Shown here: positions 16,295-25,953 of the stretch, piece after piece
How the letters are laid out: each line of letters starts with the position of its first letter
Position numbering within the stretch: the stretch's first letter is position 1
Assembly (NCBI GenBank): GCA_020636075.1
Contig: JACJYO010000002.1
Location: 62,001-126,000, forward strand
Length of the DNA stretch: 64,000 nt
From: Lewinellaceae bacterium
GTDB lineage: Bacteria; Bacteroidota; Bacteroidia; Chitinophagales; Saprospiraceae
Direction of reading: 5' to 3'
Notes under the pieces: generated by a model
Database searches by the model: none
The model's input: only the letters and a program-made list of their open reading frames with translations
What the model was told of the DNA's origin: nothing
Made by a program: the position numbers and the translations under genes

Positions 16295-18319
16295 ATGCGC
16301 CATCTGTTCATTTTCATGTCTTTGTTTTTTATAAGTATGTCAAGCACCGCTCAAATGCCGAAACAATTGCTTAGCCCGGAACTCCTGTGGAAAGTTGGAA
16401 GGGTTTCTCTGGAATGTGTTGCTCCCGACGGGAAATCTGCCGTTTATGCCGTGCAACGGTATAATACGGAGGCAAATAGCGGCACCCGTGTTTTGTACTT
16501 GTTAAATCTGGAAAACCAGGAATCGCGTGCGCTCACCGATTTGAACGGTAGTGCTTCCGATGCAGCATTTCATCCATCTGGCGATCGTATTGGCTTTATT
16601 CGGGATGGGAAACTATGCGAGATCGAGCGAAACGGGTCTGCAATCCGGGTTGTTTCCGATCTTGAAATCAATGGCTTCAAATATGCTCCCGATGGAGAAC
16701 ATATCCTGTTTGCCCAGGATGTTGCCTTCGATCCCAAACCTACGGATCGTTACCCCGATTTACCTCAGGCGACCGGCCGGATTAATGACGGCCTCTTTTA
16801 CCGGCACTGGAAATCGTGGCATGACTACAAATACAGCAATATCTTTTATGTGAAATACCAGGAAGGCAAATTTTTCGGGAGCCCTATAAACATTATAAAC
16901 GAACCGTATGACTGCCCGCTTCGTCCCATGGGTGGTATGGAGCAAGTAACCTGGAGCCCCGACAGCCGGTTCATTGTGTACACTTGCCGCAAACTTCAGG
17001 GCACTGCAGAAGCGCAAAGCACAAATTCCGATTTGTACCTCTACGAACTGGCCTCCGGCAAAACCCTGAATATTACGGAGGGAATGCCGGGCTACGATAT
17101 CGATCCGGTTTTTTCGCCGGATGGGCACTACCTGGCCTGGACGAGTATGGAACAGGCCGGATACGAAGCGGATCGCACCCGGTTGATGATGCTCGATACC
17201 CGCACAAACAACCGGGAGGAAGTGCTGGCAAACTGGAAATATGAAATCAATCACCCACAGTGGGCAGTGGATGGAAAATCGTTGTATTTTCTAAGTTCCA
17301 GGGATTATACTTATCAGATTTTCCAGGTTGCCCTCTCCGGCCAAAACGCAAAACAAATTACGGAGGGCCAGCACGATTACACCGATTTCAAGGTTGCCGG
17401 GAAACAACTCGTTGCCAGCAGGGTCTCCATGACTACGCCCGCTGAACTTTTTTCTATAGACCCACAATCGACCAATGTGCGCCAACTTACTACGGTAACA
17501 GCCGACCCCTGGCAGTCGGTTAAACAGTCCAAAGTTGAGCGCCGCTCGGTAAAAACAGTGGATGGAAAATCGATGAATGTCTGGGTTGTGCTTCCACCAG
17601 ATTTCGACCCTGCAATGAAGTACCCGGCGTTATTGTACTGCCAGGGCGGGCCGCAAGGGGCACTAAGTCAGTTTTTTTCCTATCGTTGGAACCTGCAGTT
17701 GATGGCGGCGCAGGGCTATGTGGTCATCGCACCCTGCCGCCGGGGCATGCCTGGAGGACCGGACGGGCAGGATTGGAATGCATCGATCAGCAAGGACTGG
17801 GGTGGCCTGGCCATGCAAGACTTGCTAGCTGCTACCGATGCCATTGCCAAGGAGCCGTTTGTTGACGCAGGGCGGTTGGGCGCTGTTGGCGCCAGCTTTG
17901 GCGGCTATTCGGTTTACTGGCTCGCCGGCAATCACAACAAACGTTTCAAAACATTCATTGCGCATTGTGGCATGTTCAATACAGTGAGTTGGTATGGCAC
18001 GACCGAAGAGATGTGGTTTGCCAACTACGACCTGGGCGGCCCGTACTGGGAATCACCTGGAAGTGATGCCTGGACCAAATTCAGCCCGCACCAATTTGTT
18101 CAAAATTGGGACACTCCGATAATGGTGATGCACAACGAACTCGATTTTAGGGTTCCGTTTTCGGAAGGTATGCAAGCGTTTCAGGCTGCCCAACTCCGGG
18201 GTATTCCCTCGCGTATGGTGAGCTTCCCCGACGAAGGGCACTGGATGTCCAAGCCTCAAAACAGCCTCATGTGGCAACGGGAATTTTTCGGATGGCTGGA
18301 CCGATATTTGAAACCGTGA
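16295..18319 (+). CDS. S9 family prolyl oligopeptidase / dipeptidyl-peptidase
   Basis: A 674-residue exported serine peptidase. The frame opens far upstream inside the divergent aquaporin gene, but ATG 16295 begins a signal peptide (MRHLFIFMSLFFISMSSTAQ), so it is chosen. An N-terminal beta-propeller (about 40-400) shows repeated W-x-D/PDG blocks such as FSPDGHYLAWTSM. The C-terminal alpha/beta hydrolase has the nucleophile in GASFGGYS (Ser534), with Asp617 in NELDFRVPF and His649 in EGHWM. Such enzymes degrade short peptides in the periplasm or outside the cell; substrate preference cannot be read from sequence. Confidence 0.94.
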   Translation: MRHLFIFMSLFFISMSSTAQMPKQLLSPELLWKVGRVSLECVAPDGKSAVYAVQRYNTEANSGTRVLYLLNLENQESRALTDLNGSASDAAFHPSGDRIGFIRDGKLCEIERNGSAIRVVSDLEINGFKYAPDGEHILFAQDVAFDPKPTDRYPDLPQATGRINDGLFYRHWKSWHDYKYSNIFYVKYQEGKFFGSPINIINEPYDCPLRPMGGMEQVTWSPDSRFIVYTCRKLQGTAEAQSTNSDLYLYELASGKTLNITEGMPGYDIDPVFSPDGHYLAWTSMEQAGYEADRTRLMMLDTRTNNREEVLANWKYEINHPQWAVDGKSLYFLSSRDYTYQIFQVALSGQNAKQITEGQHDYTDFKVAGKQLVASRVSMTTPAELFSIDPQSTNVRQLTTVTADPWQSVKQSKVERRSVKTVDGKSMNVWVVLPPDFDPAMKYPALLYCQGGPQGALSQFFSYRWNLQLMAAQGYVVIAPCRRGMPGGPDGQDWNASISKDWGGLAMQDLLAATDAIAKEPFVDAGRLGAVGASFGGYSVYWLAGNHNKRFKTFIAHCGMFNTVSWYGTTEEMWFANYDLGGPYWESPGSDAWTKFSPHQFVQNWDTPIMVMHNELDFRVPFSEGMQAFQAAQLRGIPSRMVSFPDEGHWMSKPQNSLMWQREFFGWLDRYLKP

Positions 18320-18324
18320 GAATG

Positions 18325-18473
18325 ATTTGCGATTTTGGATTTACGAATTACGAATGGCGCACCTCATGTGATTAGGCAATACCACATGTGCATTCTTTTG
18401 TTTGCAAAAGTGTAAAAAATGCCCGTAGTAGAATAATGAACTAATCGTAATTCGTAAATCCAAAATCGTAAAT
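18325..18473. repeat. MITE-like element with 29-bp terminal inverted repeats
   Basis: Arms 18325-18353 and 18445-18473 are reverse complements at 28 of 29 positions and enclose about 90 bases. The interior contains a CACATGTG palindrome and the AT-rich word TTTGTTTGCAAAAG but no gene. The element starts five bases after the S9 peptidase stop. It may be a miniature mobile element or a large REP-type structure; target-site duplications are not obvious. Confidence 0.6.
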
Positions 18474-18807
18474 GAAAAAGCCCTCACCCAGCATTACGCG
18501 GATAGAGGGCAATCCCAAAAACCGATTACATCGTTATGCGGACGGGTATTTTGATACCCGGGCAAGTTGCAATTGTAAAAACCTGTGTTACAAAGTCAGG
18601 CTTTATTGGAAATTTATAAAGGGGGAATTTACCACATCGGGTTTGGCCAATTGCCAGGAGAAAATCAGCAAATAACCGGCACAAAAGTAGGTCTAAAAAA
18701 ACAGGTCATGATACCCGCCAAACGGTATTTATCGAATTAAACGCTACAAAATGTTTAATTCCCGATTTGCGATCTGCTCAAAATTTGCCCAGGGGCGTTT
18801 TGCCTAA
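18474..18807. other. Intergenic stretch without a supported gene
   Basis: A 67-codon plus-strand frame begins at 18472, partly inside the repeat, but lacks homology signals or a credible start region, so it is not called. A 9-bp perfect hairpin (18734-18742 with 18753-18761, 10-base loop) lies about 50 bases past the dynamin-like gene stop without a U-tract. Nothing else is recognised. Confidence 0.5.
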
Positions 18808-20532
18808 CTAGTTGACTTTGATTTGGTTATTTAGCGCCGTGAAGCGTTCCGTCATGTTTTCGAAGTGCTCTTCGAAGTAGCGAATTTGCTTTTCTTCATT
18901 AGCAAGTAAGGCATCCAAATCTGCAAAATTGTCGTTGATGCGGCTTTTGATGATGCGAACGTAGGCCGTTAGTTTGTCCTGCAGTGTTTCCTCCATTCGG
19001 TTTCGCCCCTGCTCAATTTCAGCGTAAAACTGGCGTACGATTTTACGGCGTTGCAAGCCGGCGGTTATTCCGGCAAAGAGCAATCCGATTCCGGTCAGTA
19101 CTCCACCGGTGATGTCAAACACAGCAGCTTTTGTGACGCCTGCAAGAATAAGTCCGATCACCGCCACACCGCTACCGGCGGCAATATTTGGAGAGATCGT
19201 GGTGTTTTCAGGGAACAGTTTGGAATCAGTAAAATTTTCTGAGCGTGACATGAATCGTCCAAAGGCTTCCTGCAAATCGCGGAGTACTGCGGCGCGCTTG
19301 TCTGAAATATCTTCGAAAATGTAGGAATCATTTTTAACGATTGTCGTCGTGCTGCCTTTGATCTTGAGGTCAATCATTTTGGCCATCTGCTGGATGCTGT
19401 CGGCCAGGTCGACTACCCCGTCGCTGAGTTTGGCGCGTAGTTCAGCATTCAGATTGGTTTCCAGTTTTTTAGCCAGATCATCCAGCCAGTCTTTGATGGA
19501 TGCTTGTTTGCTGAAAATACCCATAATTGACCGACGCAGCATAGACGGAAAGGACAACCCGGAGTCAAGATCCCGTCCGGTTTGTTTGGTGATCCGGTCG
19601 TAGCCATTGAGCAGGTTTTCAATTAAAATACTGCTCTGGTGGTTCGATTTGGCTTCCTGATGTTCCAGTGTCTCCTGGACATCCAGCCGAAATGCCTGAT
19701 CGGCCTGAAATTGTTTATAACGGGTGTCCAGGCTTTCCCGAATCCGATTTAAAATACCAAACGATGTTGCCAAATTGTTTTGAAGTTTCATGGCAGCGCC
19801 CCGTCCTCCGGTTACGTGTGTACGGATGTAGTCCCGAATGGCAGAAAATCCGCTTGAGTCAAACTGTCCTTCCAGTTCCGCTTTGGCACTGGTGGCGAAA
19901 ATAACCGGATCGGCCATTCCCTTTTTTTGTGCAAAATCATACAACCCGCGCGTGTTCACGGCGAGGTCGTCAGCGCTTAGCAGATCTTTTTGCTGCAAAA
20001 CAAATACGATCTTTTTGTGCCAGTCGCTGTGAATAAACTCAAAAAAATCCCAGGCCGATTGCCGGTATGGGTTTTTAGCTTCAAAAACAAAAATGACCAG
20101 GTCGCTGGCAGGAATAAATCCTTCGGTGATTTCCTGGTGCCGCTCGACAATGGAATTTGTCCCCGGCGTGTCTACGATTGCAATGTCCTGCAAAATATCC
20201 ACCGGCAAAAAAATCTTCTTGAGGTAGGGATTTACCACGACGGTCTCCTCTTCCTTGCCATAAAGTATCTGCTGGATGGTGTCGGTCATGGGTTGAGGCG
20301 CTACCGCGCAAATTTCACGACCTGCTTCGAGTAAGGCGTTTACAAAACTGCTTTTCCCGGCCTTTACTTCGCCGACTATGACAAACATGTATGGCTCGGA
20401 CATCCGGTTGCGCAGTTCACCTACTGTAACGGCAAGTTCCTGGTGGCCAATTTCTTGTGTCAATTTGTGAAGATCCTTTACCGCATCTTCAACTTGTACG
20501 CGGAGTGCCTGGGTATGTTGATTAAGCATCAT
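18808..20532 (-). CDS. Bacterial dynamin-like GTPase
   Basis: A 574-residue protein from ATG 20532 (a second ATG follows at 20529; the longer frame to 20625 overlaps the WbqC stop and is not favoured). The GTPase domain has G1 GEVKAGKSS near residues 53-62, a Thr-containing switch (PMTDTIQQI), and G3 VDTPGTNS. Long helical stretches follow, with a hydrophobic hairpin at about 447-493 (alternating AGSGVAVIGLILAG and GIGLLFAGITAGL) that resembles a membrane paddle. Bacterial dynamin-like proteins bind and remodel membranes, for example in envelope stress or phage resistance. It is the last gene of a five-gene leftward operon. Confidence 0.9.
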   Translation of the reverse strand: MMLNQHTQALRVQVEDAVKDLHKLTQEIGHQELAVTVGELRNRMSEPYMFVIVGEVKAGKSSFVNALLEAGREICAVAPQPMTDTIQQILYGKEEETVVVNPYLKKIFLPVDILQDIAIVDTPGTNSIVERHQEITEGFIPASDLVIFVFEAKNPYRQSAWDFFEFIHSDWHKKIVFVLQQKDLLSADDLAVNTRGLYDFAQKKGMADPVIFATSAKAELEGQFDSSGFSAIRDYIRTHVTGGRGAAMKLQNNLATSFGILNRIRESLDTRYKQFQADQAFRLDVQETLEHQEAKSNHQSSILIENLLNGYDRITKQTGRDLDSGLSFPSMLRRSIMGIFSKQASIKDWLDDLAKKLETNLNAELRAKLSDGVVDLADSIQQMAKMIDLKIKGSTTTIVKNDSYIFEDISDKRAAVLRDLQEAFGRFMSRSENFTDSKLFPENTTISPNIAAGSGVAVIGLILAGVTKAAVFDITGGVLTGIGLLFAGITAGLQRRKIVRQFYAEIEQGRNRMEETLQDKLTAYVRIIKSRINDNFADLDALLANEEKQIRYFEEHFENMTERFTALNNQIKVN

Positions 20533-20570
20533 ATTGCTTGGGACGTGAAAATTTGGGGTGGTTTCAATTT

Positions 20571-21203
20571 TTAATGCTGTAAAAAACTTTGTTGGAGTAT
20601 CAATTTGGATTGTTTTCCGCAGCAAAAAAGCAAATCAAGGGCTGAAAGATCGGGCAAAAAACCGTGTCGTTCCAAAAAAACCTGTGGGTAGCTTTGCGCC
20701 TGGAACCAATCGGGTGGGGTAGTGGCTTTAGGGATGACCTGGTTTCGCCAGTCGGTAAGTGGCGCTTGAGCCTGTTCGAGATATTGCGTTGTTAGCTTGA
20801 TTTCCGATTCGGCGTCTAGCCAACTCAACGTAAACTCCAGGAGCTCCAAATTCAGATCAAAAAGGAAGGCGAAGGGTTTTTCATAAAATTTAGCCAACCG
20901 CCCTTCCAGGTGTTCAAAAAATGGAGCATTGCCGTAGGCTGTCGTAATACTCCGCCAATGTTGCTTTTGCCAGGGTTCACTATACGAAATCCGAACATCG
21001 CGAATAGGGGTTTGCTGGTGTTTCCCTTTTTCCAAAGGAATGCTCAGGCGTTGGAGGCCGTTGGGGCCGGCAATATGGCAGCGGTTTCGGTAGCTGCCTT
21101 TTTGATAGTGTTCACAGGCTTCCAGCCAAAGCACATCACTATGCCAGGCAATAGCCAGCCAGGAGACTGGCGGCCAATATGGAAGTTCAAGCAACGACTG
21201 CAC
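20571..21203 (-). CDS. WbqC-like family protein
   Basis: A 210-residue protein whose start lies 17 bases inside the upstream TraB-like gene, so the two are likely translationally coupled. Family features of WbqC-like proteins are seen: an N-terminal YWPPVSWLAIAW block, then YRNRCHIAGPNGLQRLSIPLEKG, and YSEPWQKQHWRSITTAYGNAP. WbqC is linked to O-antigen biosynthesis loci in Gram-negative bacteria, but the reaction is not established. It has no signal peptide or membrane segment. The dynamin-like gene starts 38 bases after its stop. Confidence 0.85.
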   Translation of the reverse strand: MQSLLELPYWPPVSWLAIAWHSDVLWLEACEHYQKGSYRNRCHIAGPNGLQRLSIPLEKGKHQQTPIRDVRISYSEPWQKQHWRSITTAYGNAPFFEHLEGRLAKFYEKPFAFLFDLNLELLEFTLSWLDAESEIKLTTQYLEQAQAPLTDWRNQVIPKATTPPDWFQAQSYPQVFLERHGFLPDLSALDLLFCCGKQSKLILQQSFLQH

Positions 21204-21975
21204 GTACCTTAAATCCTTGTTTTTTCAACAGCCGGAGCATGCCTTTTTGCCCGGCCAAATGCCCGGCGCCGACTGCACAAAACAAACTTTCGTTATGCGC
21301 TATTTCGGCAAAACGCCGGGCCATGATTTTGTTTCGCTCGAAGAGTAGTTTGTTCCGCATTCCTTTTGCATCTTTTTTTGCTGCCTTGTAAAGGCTGGCG
21401 AGATTGGCATTGCGGTACCATTTCAGCATTTTTTTTAGCCTGCGTTTTTGCCGTTTATAATTTTTCAGCAACCAGGTCAGGCTTTTTACGTGTTGTTTGA
21501 AGGGGATTTCTTTGAGGGTTTGCAGTTGCTCGGCGAATGTTTCCACCCCGGTAGTTTTTATGCCAATCGCCTGAGCATGTTCCCAAAGTGTTTCATCCAG
21601 GGAATAATCGGCGCCATCGGCCATGAGGGTATTGGTAAGTGTCAGACTTACGGTCATAGGGTGCATCCGGCGTAGTTTCTCGGCCGGAATACCCAATTTT
21701 TTTCGGGCATAAAACTCCAGGTTTTTCCAGACACCCGGTTTCAATAATTTATCCAGGGATTCTTCTTCAGGCAATTGCATTATGGCCGCAATCGCCATGG
21801 GATCTGTCTCTGAAAAGTCGAATTCCGATGCAAATACGTCACATTCCTGCAGATGCTTTTTAGCGGTTTCGAGCCAGGCAAAAGCACGTAGGTCGCGTAC
21901 ATGCATCGTACCGAAAAGGTAGGAAACAGGCCCGCCATTTTTGGGTGTCAATTGCCAGAGCAGTGCGTTTTTCAT
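21187..21975 (-). CDS. TraB/GumN (Tiki-type) domain protein, cytoplasmic form
   Basis: A 262-residue protein with the TraB/GumN fold signatures: an N-terminal LFGTMHV (G-x-x-H type) block, conserved acidic FASEFDF, and the C-terminal GAGHLAGQKGM block. These blocks hold the putative metal/catalytic residues of the Tiki/TraB superfamily, which includes proteases and erythromycin-esterase-like enzymes. Unlike many Bacteroidota TraB proteins it lacks a signal peptide. A basic segment KNYKRQKRRLKKMLKWY lies near residue 175. Stop overlaps the WbqC start by 17 bases. Confidence 0.86.
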   Translation of the reverse strand: MKNALLWQLTPKNGGPVSYLFGTMHVRDLRAFAWLETAKKHLQECDVFASEFDFSETDPMAIAAIMQLPEEESLDKLLKPGVWKNLEFYARKKLGIPAEKLRRMHPMTVSLTLTNTLMADGADYSLDETLWEHAQAIGIKTTGVETFAEQLQTLKEIPFKQHVKSLTWLLKNYKRQKRRLKKMLKWYRNANLASLYKAAKKDAKGMRNKLLFERNKIMARRFAEIAHNESLFCAVGAGHLAGQKGMLRLLKKQGFKVRAVVA

Positions 21976-22001
21976 GCAATGTAGTTATGGGGAATCCCGG
22001 G

Positions 22002-23147
22002 TTATTTTTTGAGTAAACTGCAAGGTATTTCTTCCCAGTGCCTGGCTTGGTAATCCCACCGGTCAACAGTCAGGATCAGGAGGCCGGCAGAGTCTGGATC
22101 GGGAATGCAGTTGCAAAGATAACGCGCAAGTTGTTGTTGGGTTCGCCGATTATTATATGCCGGCACATGTAATTCTTTAATCGCCCAGTCGTCCAACAGT
22201 AATTTCCGCCCCTGATCGTATGTGAGTGGTTCCAAATTCATGCCGGTATACCCACAATTGATCGGAATACGTGCATAAAAACTGGCTTCTGTCTGGGTGT
22301 TGCTGTACATCTTCCAGGAAAGGGCTTCATCCCATACATGGAAAATATTCAAGGCTGGAAATACCCAGGCCAGCAGTAGGACCATACCCGACGTTATCCG
22401 GGAGCGGTTGAGTTCGAAATAATGCTCAACGGTGATTTGCATTTTCGGGTCAAAAAGCAACCAGACCATACCGGCCATTGACAGGTTCCAGGGAATAACA
22501 ATGGTGTTCCAGTTTAAACCCAACGGACTGATGGCAAGTGCAATGAAGAGATGAAAACCCACGACCAGCCAGCGGAAAACAGGCCTGGTTTTGGCCCATA
22601 GCAATCCGGGCGCAAAAATGAATTCCACTGCAGCGACTGCGTATCCAAACATGGGGAGTTTGCCAAGCGGCTTTGTCCAAACAAATGCTTCGCAAAACCA
22701 GGGAAAATTGTCTTCAGCAAAAAAAGGAGTCAATTTGTTAAAACCTCCCCAGGCATAAACAGCGGCCAAAACCAGGCGCAATCCCCAAACGGTATAGTCA
22801 GACTGGTTACGCCCGGCCACAATCAAACACAGCGAAAGCAGGTAAAAATAAAGCCAGGGCTGCAACCGGTTGGTGTCTTGCAGGACCAGCCAAAGCAACA
22901 TGGCGATCAACCCAATCTTGGCAGTTTGCTTATTTGGAAACCAGAGTACAAAACCAGTTAGTAATATTAACGCGCTGATTTGCAAGACGTTAAAAACTAT
23001 ATTTTCTGGAAACAATCCGGTAATTAACGGGGTTAATGGGATGCTCCGGCTTGCACTTGGAAACCATAATGGCCAAGACAGGGCAATATGCGCCAATAAG
23101 GCCAGGGCAATCAGTTGTGTGATCCGCTGGATATACCGGTTTGCCAT
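22002..23147 (-). CDS. Polytopic membrane protein, HTTM/DoxX-like, function unknown
   Basis: A 381-residue protein with about eight hydrophobic segments in residues 10-290 and a soluble C-terminal tail of about 100 residues. The segment AVYAWGGFNKLTPFF resembles the conserved helix of DoxX/HTTM membrane families, but similarity is weak. The C-terminal part (ARIPINCGYTGMNLEPL..., DDWAIKELHVPAYNNRRTQ) recalls HTTM/vitamin-K-carboxylase-like proteins, where a soluble tail follows the helices. It begins 5 bases after the upstream gene stop and ends 26 bases before the TraB-like start, so it is mid-operon. Confidence 0.75.
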   Translation of the reverse strand: MANRYIQRITQLIALALLAHIALSWPLWFPSASRSIPLTPLITGLFPENIVFNVLQISALILLTGFVLWFPNKQTAKIGLIAMLLWLVLQDTNRLQPWLYFYLLSLCLIVAGRNQSDYTVWGLRLVLAAVYAWGGFNKLTPFFAEDNFPWFCEAFVWTKPLGKLPMFGYAVAAVEFIFAPGLLWAKTRPVFRWLVVGFHLFIALAISPLGLNWNTIVIPWNLSMAGMVWLLFDPKMQITVEHYFELNRSRITSGMVLLLAWVFPALNIFHVWDEALSWKMYSNTQTEASFYARIPINCGYTGMNLEPLTYDQGRKLLLDDWAIKELHVPAYNNRRTQQQLARYLCNCIPDPDSAGLLILTVDRWDYQARHWEEIPCSLLKK

Positions 23148-23152
23148 AGTGT

Positions 23153-24601
23153 TCAGTTGATCCGGCGCACGAGCAAAGGTTGTTGGAGCAAGCCGTAGCG
23201 GTCCATGGCTTTGGTATAGTTTTGGGCTTTTTGATTGGCTGTTGATTCATTCAAATTTATTGGCCCCACACGAAGCATATACCCGACCCCTTCACCGATG
23301 CATTTTTTTGCAAATACTTCGCACTCAATGCCTTTTTGCTCTAAAACCTTGGCCCGCTCGTCGGCAAATACCTTGTTTAAAAAAGTATTGTCCAGTACAA
23401 TCCAACCGCGTTGGCTGAGATGGGAAGGACAATCGGTTTCAGGCTCTTCAGTACCACCTGATAGATCGATTGTAGGAATATCCTCTTCATCGCCGGATAA
23501 ATTGATGGTCTGGATCTCGGGCTCCGAAGAAACGGGCTCCGGGTCCTGTTTGGGTATGGCCCTTGGGTCGCGGACTGGGGCGTCGCCTTCATACAAATAG
23601 CCGTATTGATCTTCGGGGTTTGAACTTGGCAATTCGACCACATCACCCACAAAATCCTCCCGAATTGTCAACACCTGAAAGGCTAAAGGTGCAATGGCGA
23701 GCAAGGCAACCGTAAATACCCATTTTTGAACACTATGCCCGCGCATGTAACGGTCAAAAGTTCGGTTGCTTTGACCAAGAGGTTTGCTGAATGCTTTCCA
23801 AATCGGGTCCAGCAGCAGGTAGCGCACTGGCCTGGAAACTTTATTCCATTGTTGCGTGAATTCATCGGGCAATGCCGGTTTGTATTGTGACAGCGAACTT
23901 ACATTATGAGCCATGGTCTGGAAAACCTGTGTGCGGGTTACCCATTGGACCATTTTGCGATCTTTTCCAAAAATACCAAGACGGGAAGGCGCATTGATAA
24001 CGCGCACCGGCTCGCGTTCAGAAACCAATGCCAGGCCGAAACCATTGTACACGCATTGACTCTTTAATTCCAAAAAATACGGGTCTGTGACAGCGGGGAA
24101 TACATCGGCTGCAAGAGCAATCCACTGTTCGTGAGCGAAATATTGTTTAAACTGCTCAATGGCATAGATATAACGGTATTTCCGCCAGCGCTGCATGGTC
24201 AGGTACCAACCCAAAAAACCAACCATACCCATTCCTAGTACAAAACCCAGGTTTCCAGTCCATTGCAAACCGGCCAGCCAGGGCAGGTAAAAAATATACG
24301 CAATGGCATAGGCAGCAGCAGCAGTCACTGCCCCAAAAGCCATGCAGTCCCAGGTGAAATATTGAACGTTTAGCGTAAATTTTACTTCCGCGGCCTTGTC
24401 AGCGGATGTGGCCTCGTAGGTGCAGGTGAAGACAGTACCATCTTCTTTCCGAAACGAGACCATACCATCGGCGATGATACCACCTGTGCCGATTTTATCC
24501 AATTCGGTTTGTACAGACTCCGGGCGGTATTCATACCGGAATTTGTAGAATTCTTTTAAAAATGGCAGGAACGCCCGTTTAATCTCGTTTTCAGATAACA
24601 T
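23153..24601 (-). CDS. Membrane protein with possible SPOR-like C-terminal domain
   Basis: A 482-residue protein, first gene of the leftward operon. A soluble N-terminal domain (1-80) is followed by two membrane segments (about 85-110 and 115-135), a cytoplasmic region of about 140 residues, a single membrane helix near 295-312 (FTVALLAIAPLAF), and an acidic, proline-rich linker. The last 85 residues carry GYMLRVGPINLNESTANQKA, which is reminiscent of the Y-x-V-R-V-G-P pattern of SPOR peptidoglycan-binding domains; three Cys pairs are nearby. SPOR assignment is tentative. I do not recognise the N-terminal part. Confidence 0.75.
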   Translation of the reverse strand: MLSENEIKRAFLPFLKEFYKFRYEYRPESVQTELDKIGTGGIIADGMVSFRKEDGTVFTCTYEATSADKAAEVKFTLNVQYFTWDCMAFGAVTAAAAYAIAYIFYLPWLAGLQWTGNLGFVLGMGMVGFLGWYLTMQRWRKYRYIYAIEQFKQYFAHEQWIALAADVFPAVTDPYFLELKSQCVYNGFGLALVSEREPVRVINAPSRLGIFGKDRKMVQWVTRTQVFQTMAHNVSSLSQYKPALPDEFTQQWNKVSRPVRYLLLDPIWKAFSKPLGQSNRTFDRYMRGHSVQKWVFTVALLAIAPLAFQVLTIREDFVGDVVELPSSNPEDQYGYLYEGDAPVRDPRAIPKQDPEPVSSEPEIQTINLSGDEEDIPTIDLSGGTEEPETDCPSHLSQRGWIVLDNTFLNKVFADERAKVLEQKGIECEVFAKKCIGEGVGYMLRVGPINLNESTANQKAQNYTKAMDRYGLLQQPLLVRRIN

Positions 24602-24701
24602 TCAGCAATACGAATTGGGTTATGCTGAACAAAAGTCGCTGATTTTAACGATTTCACTAAATTGTTGTTTATTGCTCAGGTAACATACGCTTAAAATTTC
24701 T

Positions 24702-25952
24702 TTGATTCTGGAACACCCAAAATACGACATCATTCTGGCAGGGGCCGGCCTCTCAGGCTTAAGTCTGGCCTTTGAACTGGCGCGTCGGCCGGGTTTTCGG
24801 CAGAAAAAAATTTTACTGCTGGACCGTGACCGAAAGCAAAAAAATGACCGGACCTGGTGCTTTTGGGCGACCGAAGATGACCACTTACCTCCGGTTTTAT
24901 TCCGCTCCTGGGAATATTGCCGGTTTTATGCGCCGGATTTTGAGAAAAACATGCGGATTGCACCCTTTCGGTATCATATGGTCCGCGGTATTGATTTTTA
25001 CAATTGGGTTTTTGGCGAGTTGGATCAATGCCCGAACGTTACCCGAATAAGCACAACTATTTCAGGTATCGATGCGCACCAGGGACTGGTGTTTACAGAT
25101 GCCGGTTCATTTTCGGCCGATCTGATTTTCAATTCCGCTTTTACGCATACACCGATCATGCCGAGGCCAACACCGGTTTATCCTCAAAGTCCGTTTTCGG
25201 ATGATCGGTTGATGGGTAGAAAAAAAATCCGGGGTGAGATGGAGTACGGCCCCTTGGTGCGACTGCTTCAGCATTTTAAAGGTTGGGTGGTTAAAACAAA
25301 TCCCGGCACTTTCGATCCTGCGGCGATGACGTTCATGGATTTCCGTATTCCGCAGCAAGGTGAAACGCGGTTTGTGTACGTCCTGCCGTTTTCGGATTCC
25401 GAAGCACTGGTCGAGTTTACTGTTTTTTCACCTACACTGCTGCCTCTTGAGGCCTATGATACGGCGTTACGCAATTACTTGTCTGATTTTATGGGTCTTA
25501 CGACATACACTGTTCAGGAGGAGGAGTTTGGCGTTATCCCCATGACAAATTTCCCATTTCCCTCTGGACAGGAAGGCCGGGTAATTAATATCGGCACGGC
25601 AGGTGGTTTTGTGAAAGCCTCAAGTGGCTATGCATTTAAACGCACACTCCAAAAAATTGAACGGTTCGTGGATGCCTGGGAAAAAAGCGGACTCCCTGAC
25701 CCTTCTCGACTTGTATCGCCCTGGTCTTTTCGTGCATTTGACAGCATATTTCTACAGGTTTTGCAAAGCCATAATGAACTGGGGGCTGAAATTTTCACCA
25801 GTCTGTTTAAAAAATTGCCACCGGCTTTGGTACTTCGTTTTTTAGATGAACAGTCTACTTTTGCCGAGAACTTGCGCCTGGTGAGTGCGCCACCTGCAGG
25901 GCCTTTTCTGCGCGCTTTTGTCCAACAAATGCCGATGCTCTTTCGCCTTTGA
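24702..25952 (+). CDS. crtY: Lycopene cyclase family flavoprotein
   Basis: A 416-residue protein similar to bacterial lycopene beta-cyclases, which close the rings of lycopene at the membrane to give beta-carotene. The FAD-binding GAGLSGLSLAF motif is at about residues 13-23; cyclase signatures DRTWCFW, FMDFR and GVIPMTNFPFP, and GTAGGFVKASSGYAF near the C-terminus are all present. No ATG precedes the FAD motif, so the start is TTG 24702 (unusual but forced by the motif position). It is divergent from the five-gene operon and is followed after one base by coaE. Gene symbol is by family resemblance; other carotenoid genes are not in the window. Confidence 0.88.
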   Translation: MILEHPKYDIILAGAGLSGLSLAFELARRPGFRQKKILLLDRDRKQKNDRTWCFWATEDDHLPPVLFRSWEYCRFYAPDFEKNMRIAPFRYHMVRGIDFYNWVFGELDQCPNVTRISTTISGIDAHQGLVFTDAGSFSADLIFNSAFTHTPIMPRPTPVYPQSPFSDDRLMGRKKIRGEMEYGPLVRLLQHFKGWVVKTNPGTFDPAAMTFMDFRIPQQGETRFVYVLPFSDSEALVEFTVFSPTLLPLEAYDTALRNYLSDFMGLTTYTVQEEEFGVIPMTNFPFPSGQEGRVINIGTAGGFVKASSGYAFKRTLQKIERFVDAWEKSGLPDPSRLVSPWSFRAFDSIFLQVLQSHNELGAEIFTSLFKKLPPALVLRFLDEQSTFAENLRLVSAPPAGPFLRAFVQQMPMLFRL

Positions 25953-25953
25953 C

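Noticed and set aside
18472..18675. 67-codon plus-strand frame after the MITE-like repeat
   Set aside because: It begins within the repeat arm, shows no family blocks, signal or membrane segment, and has no promoter-like element, so chance is the better explanation.
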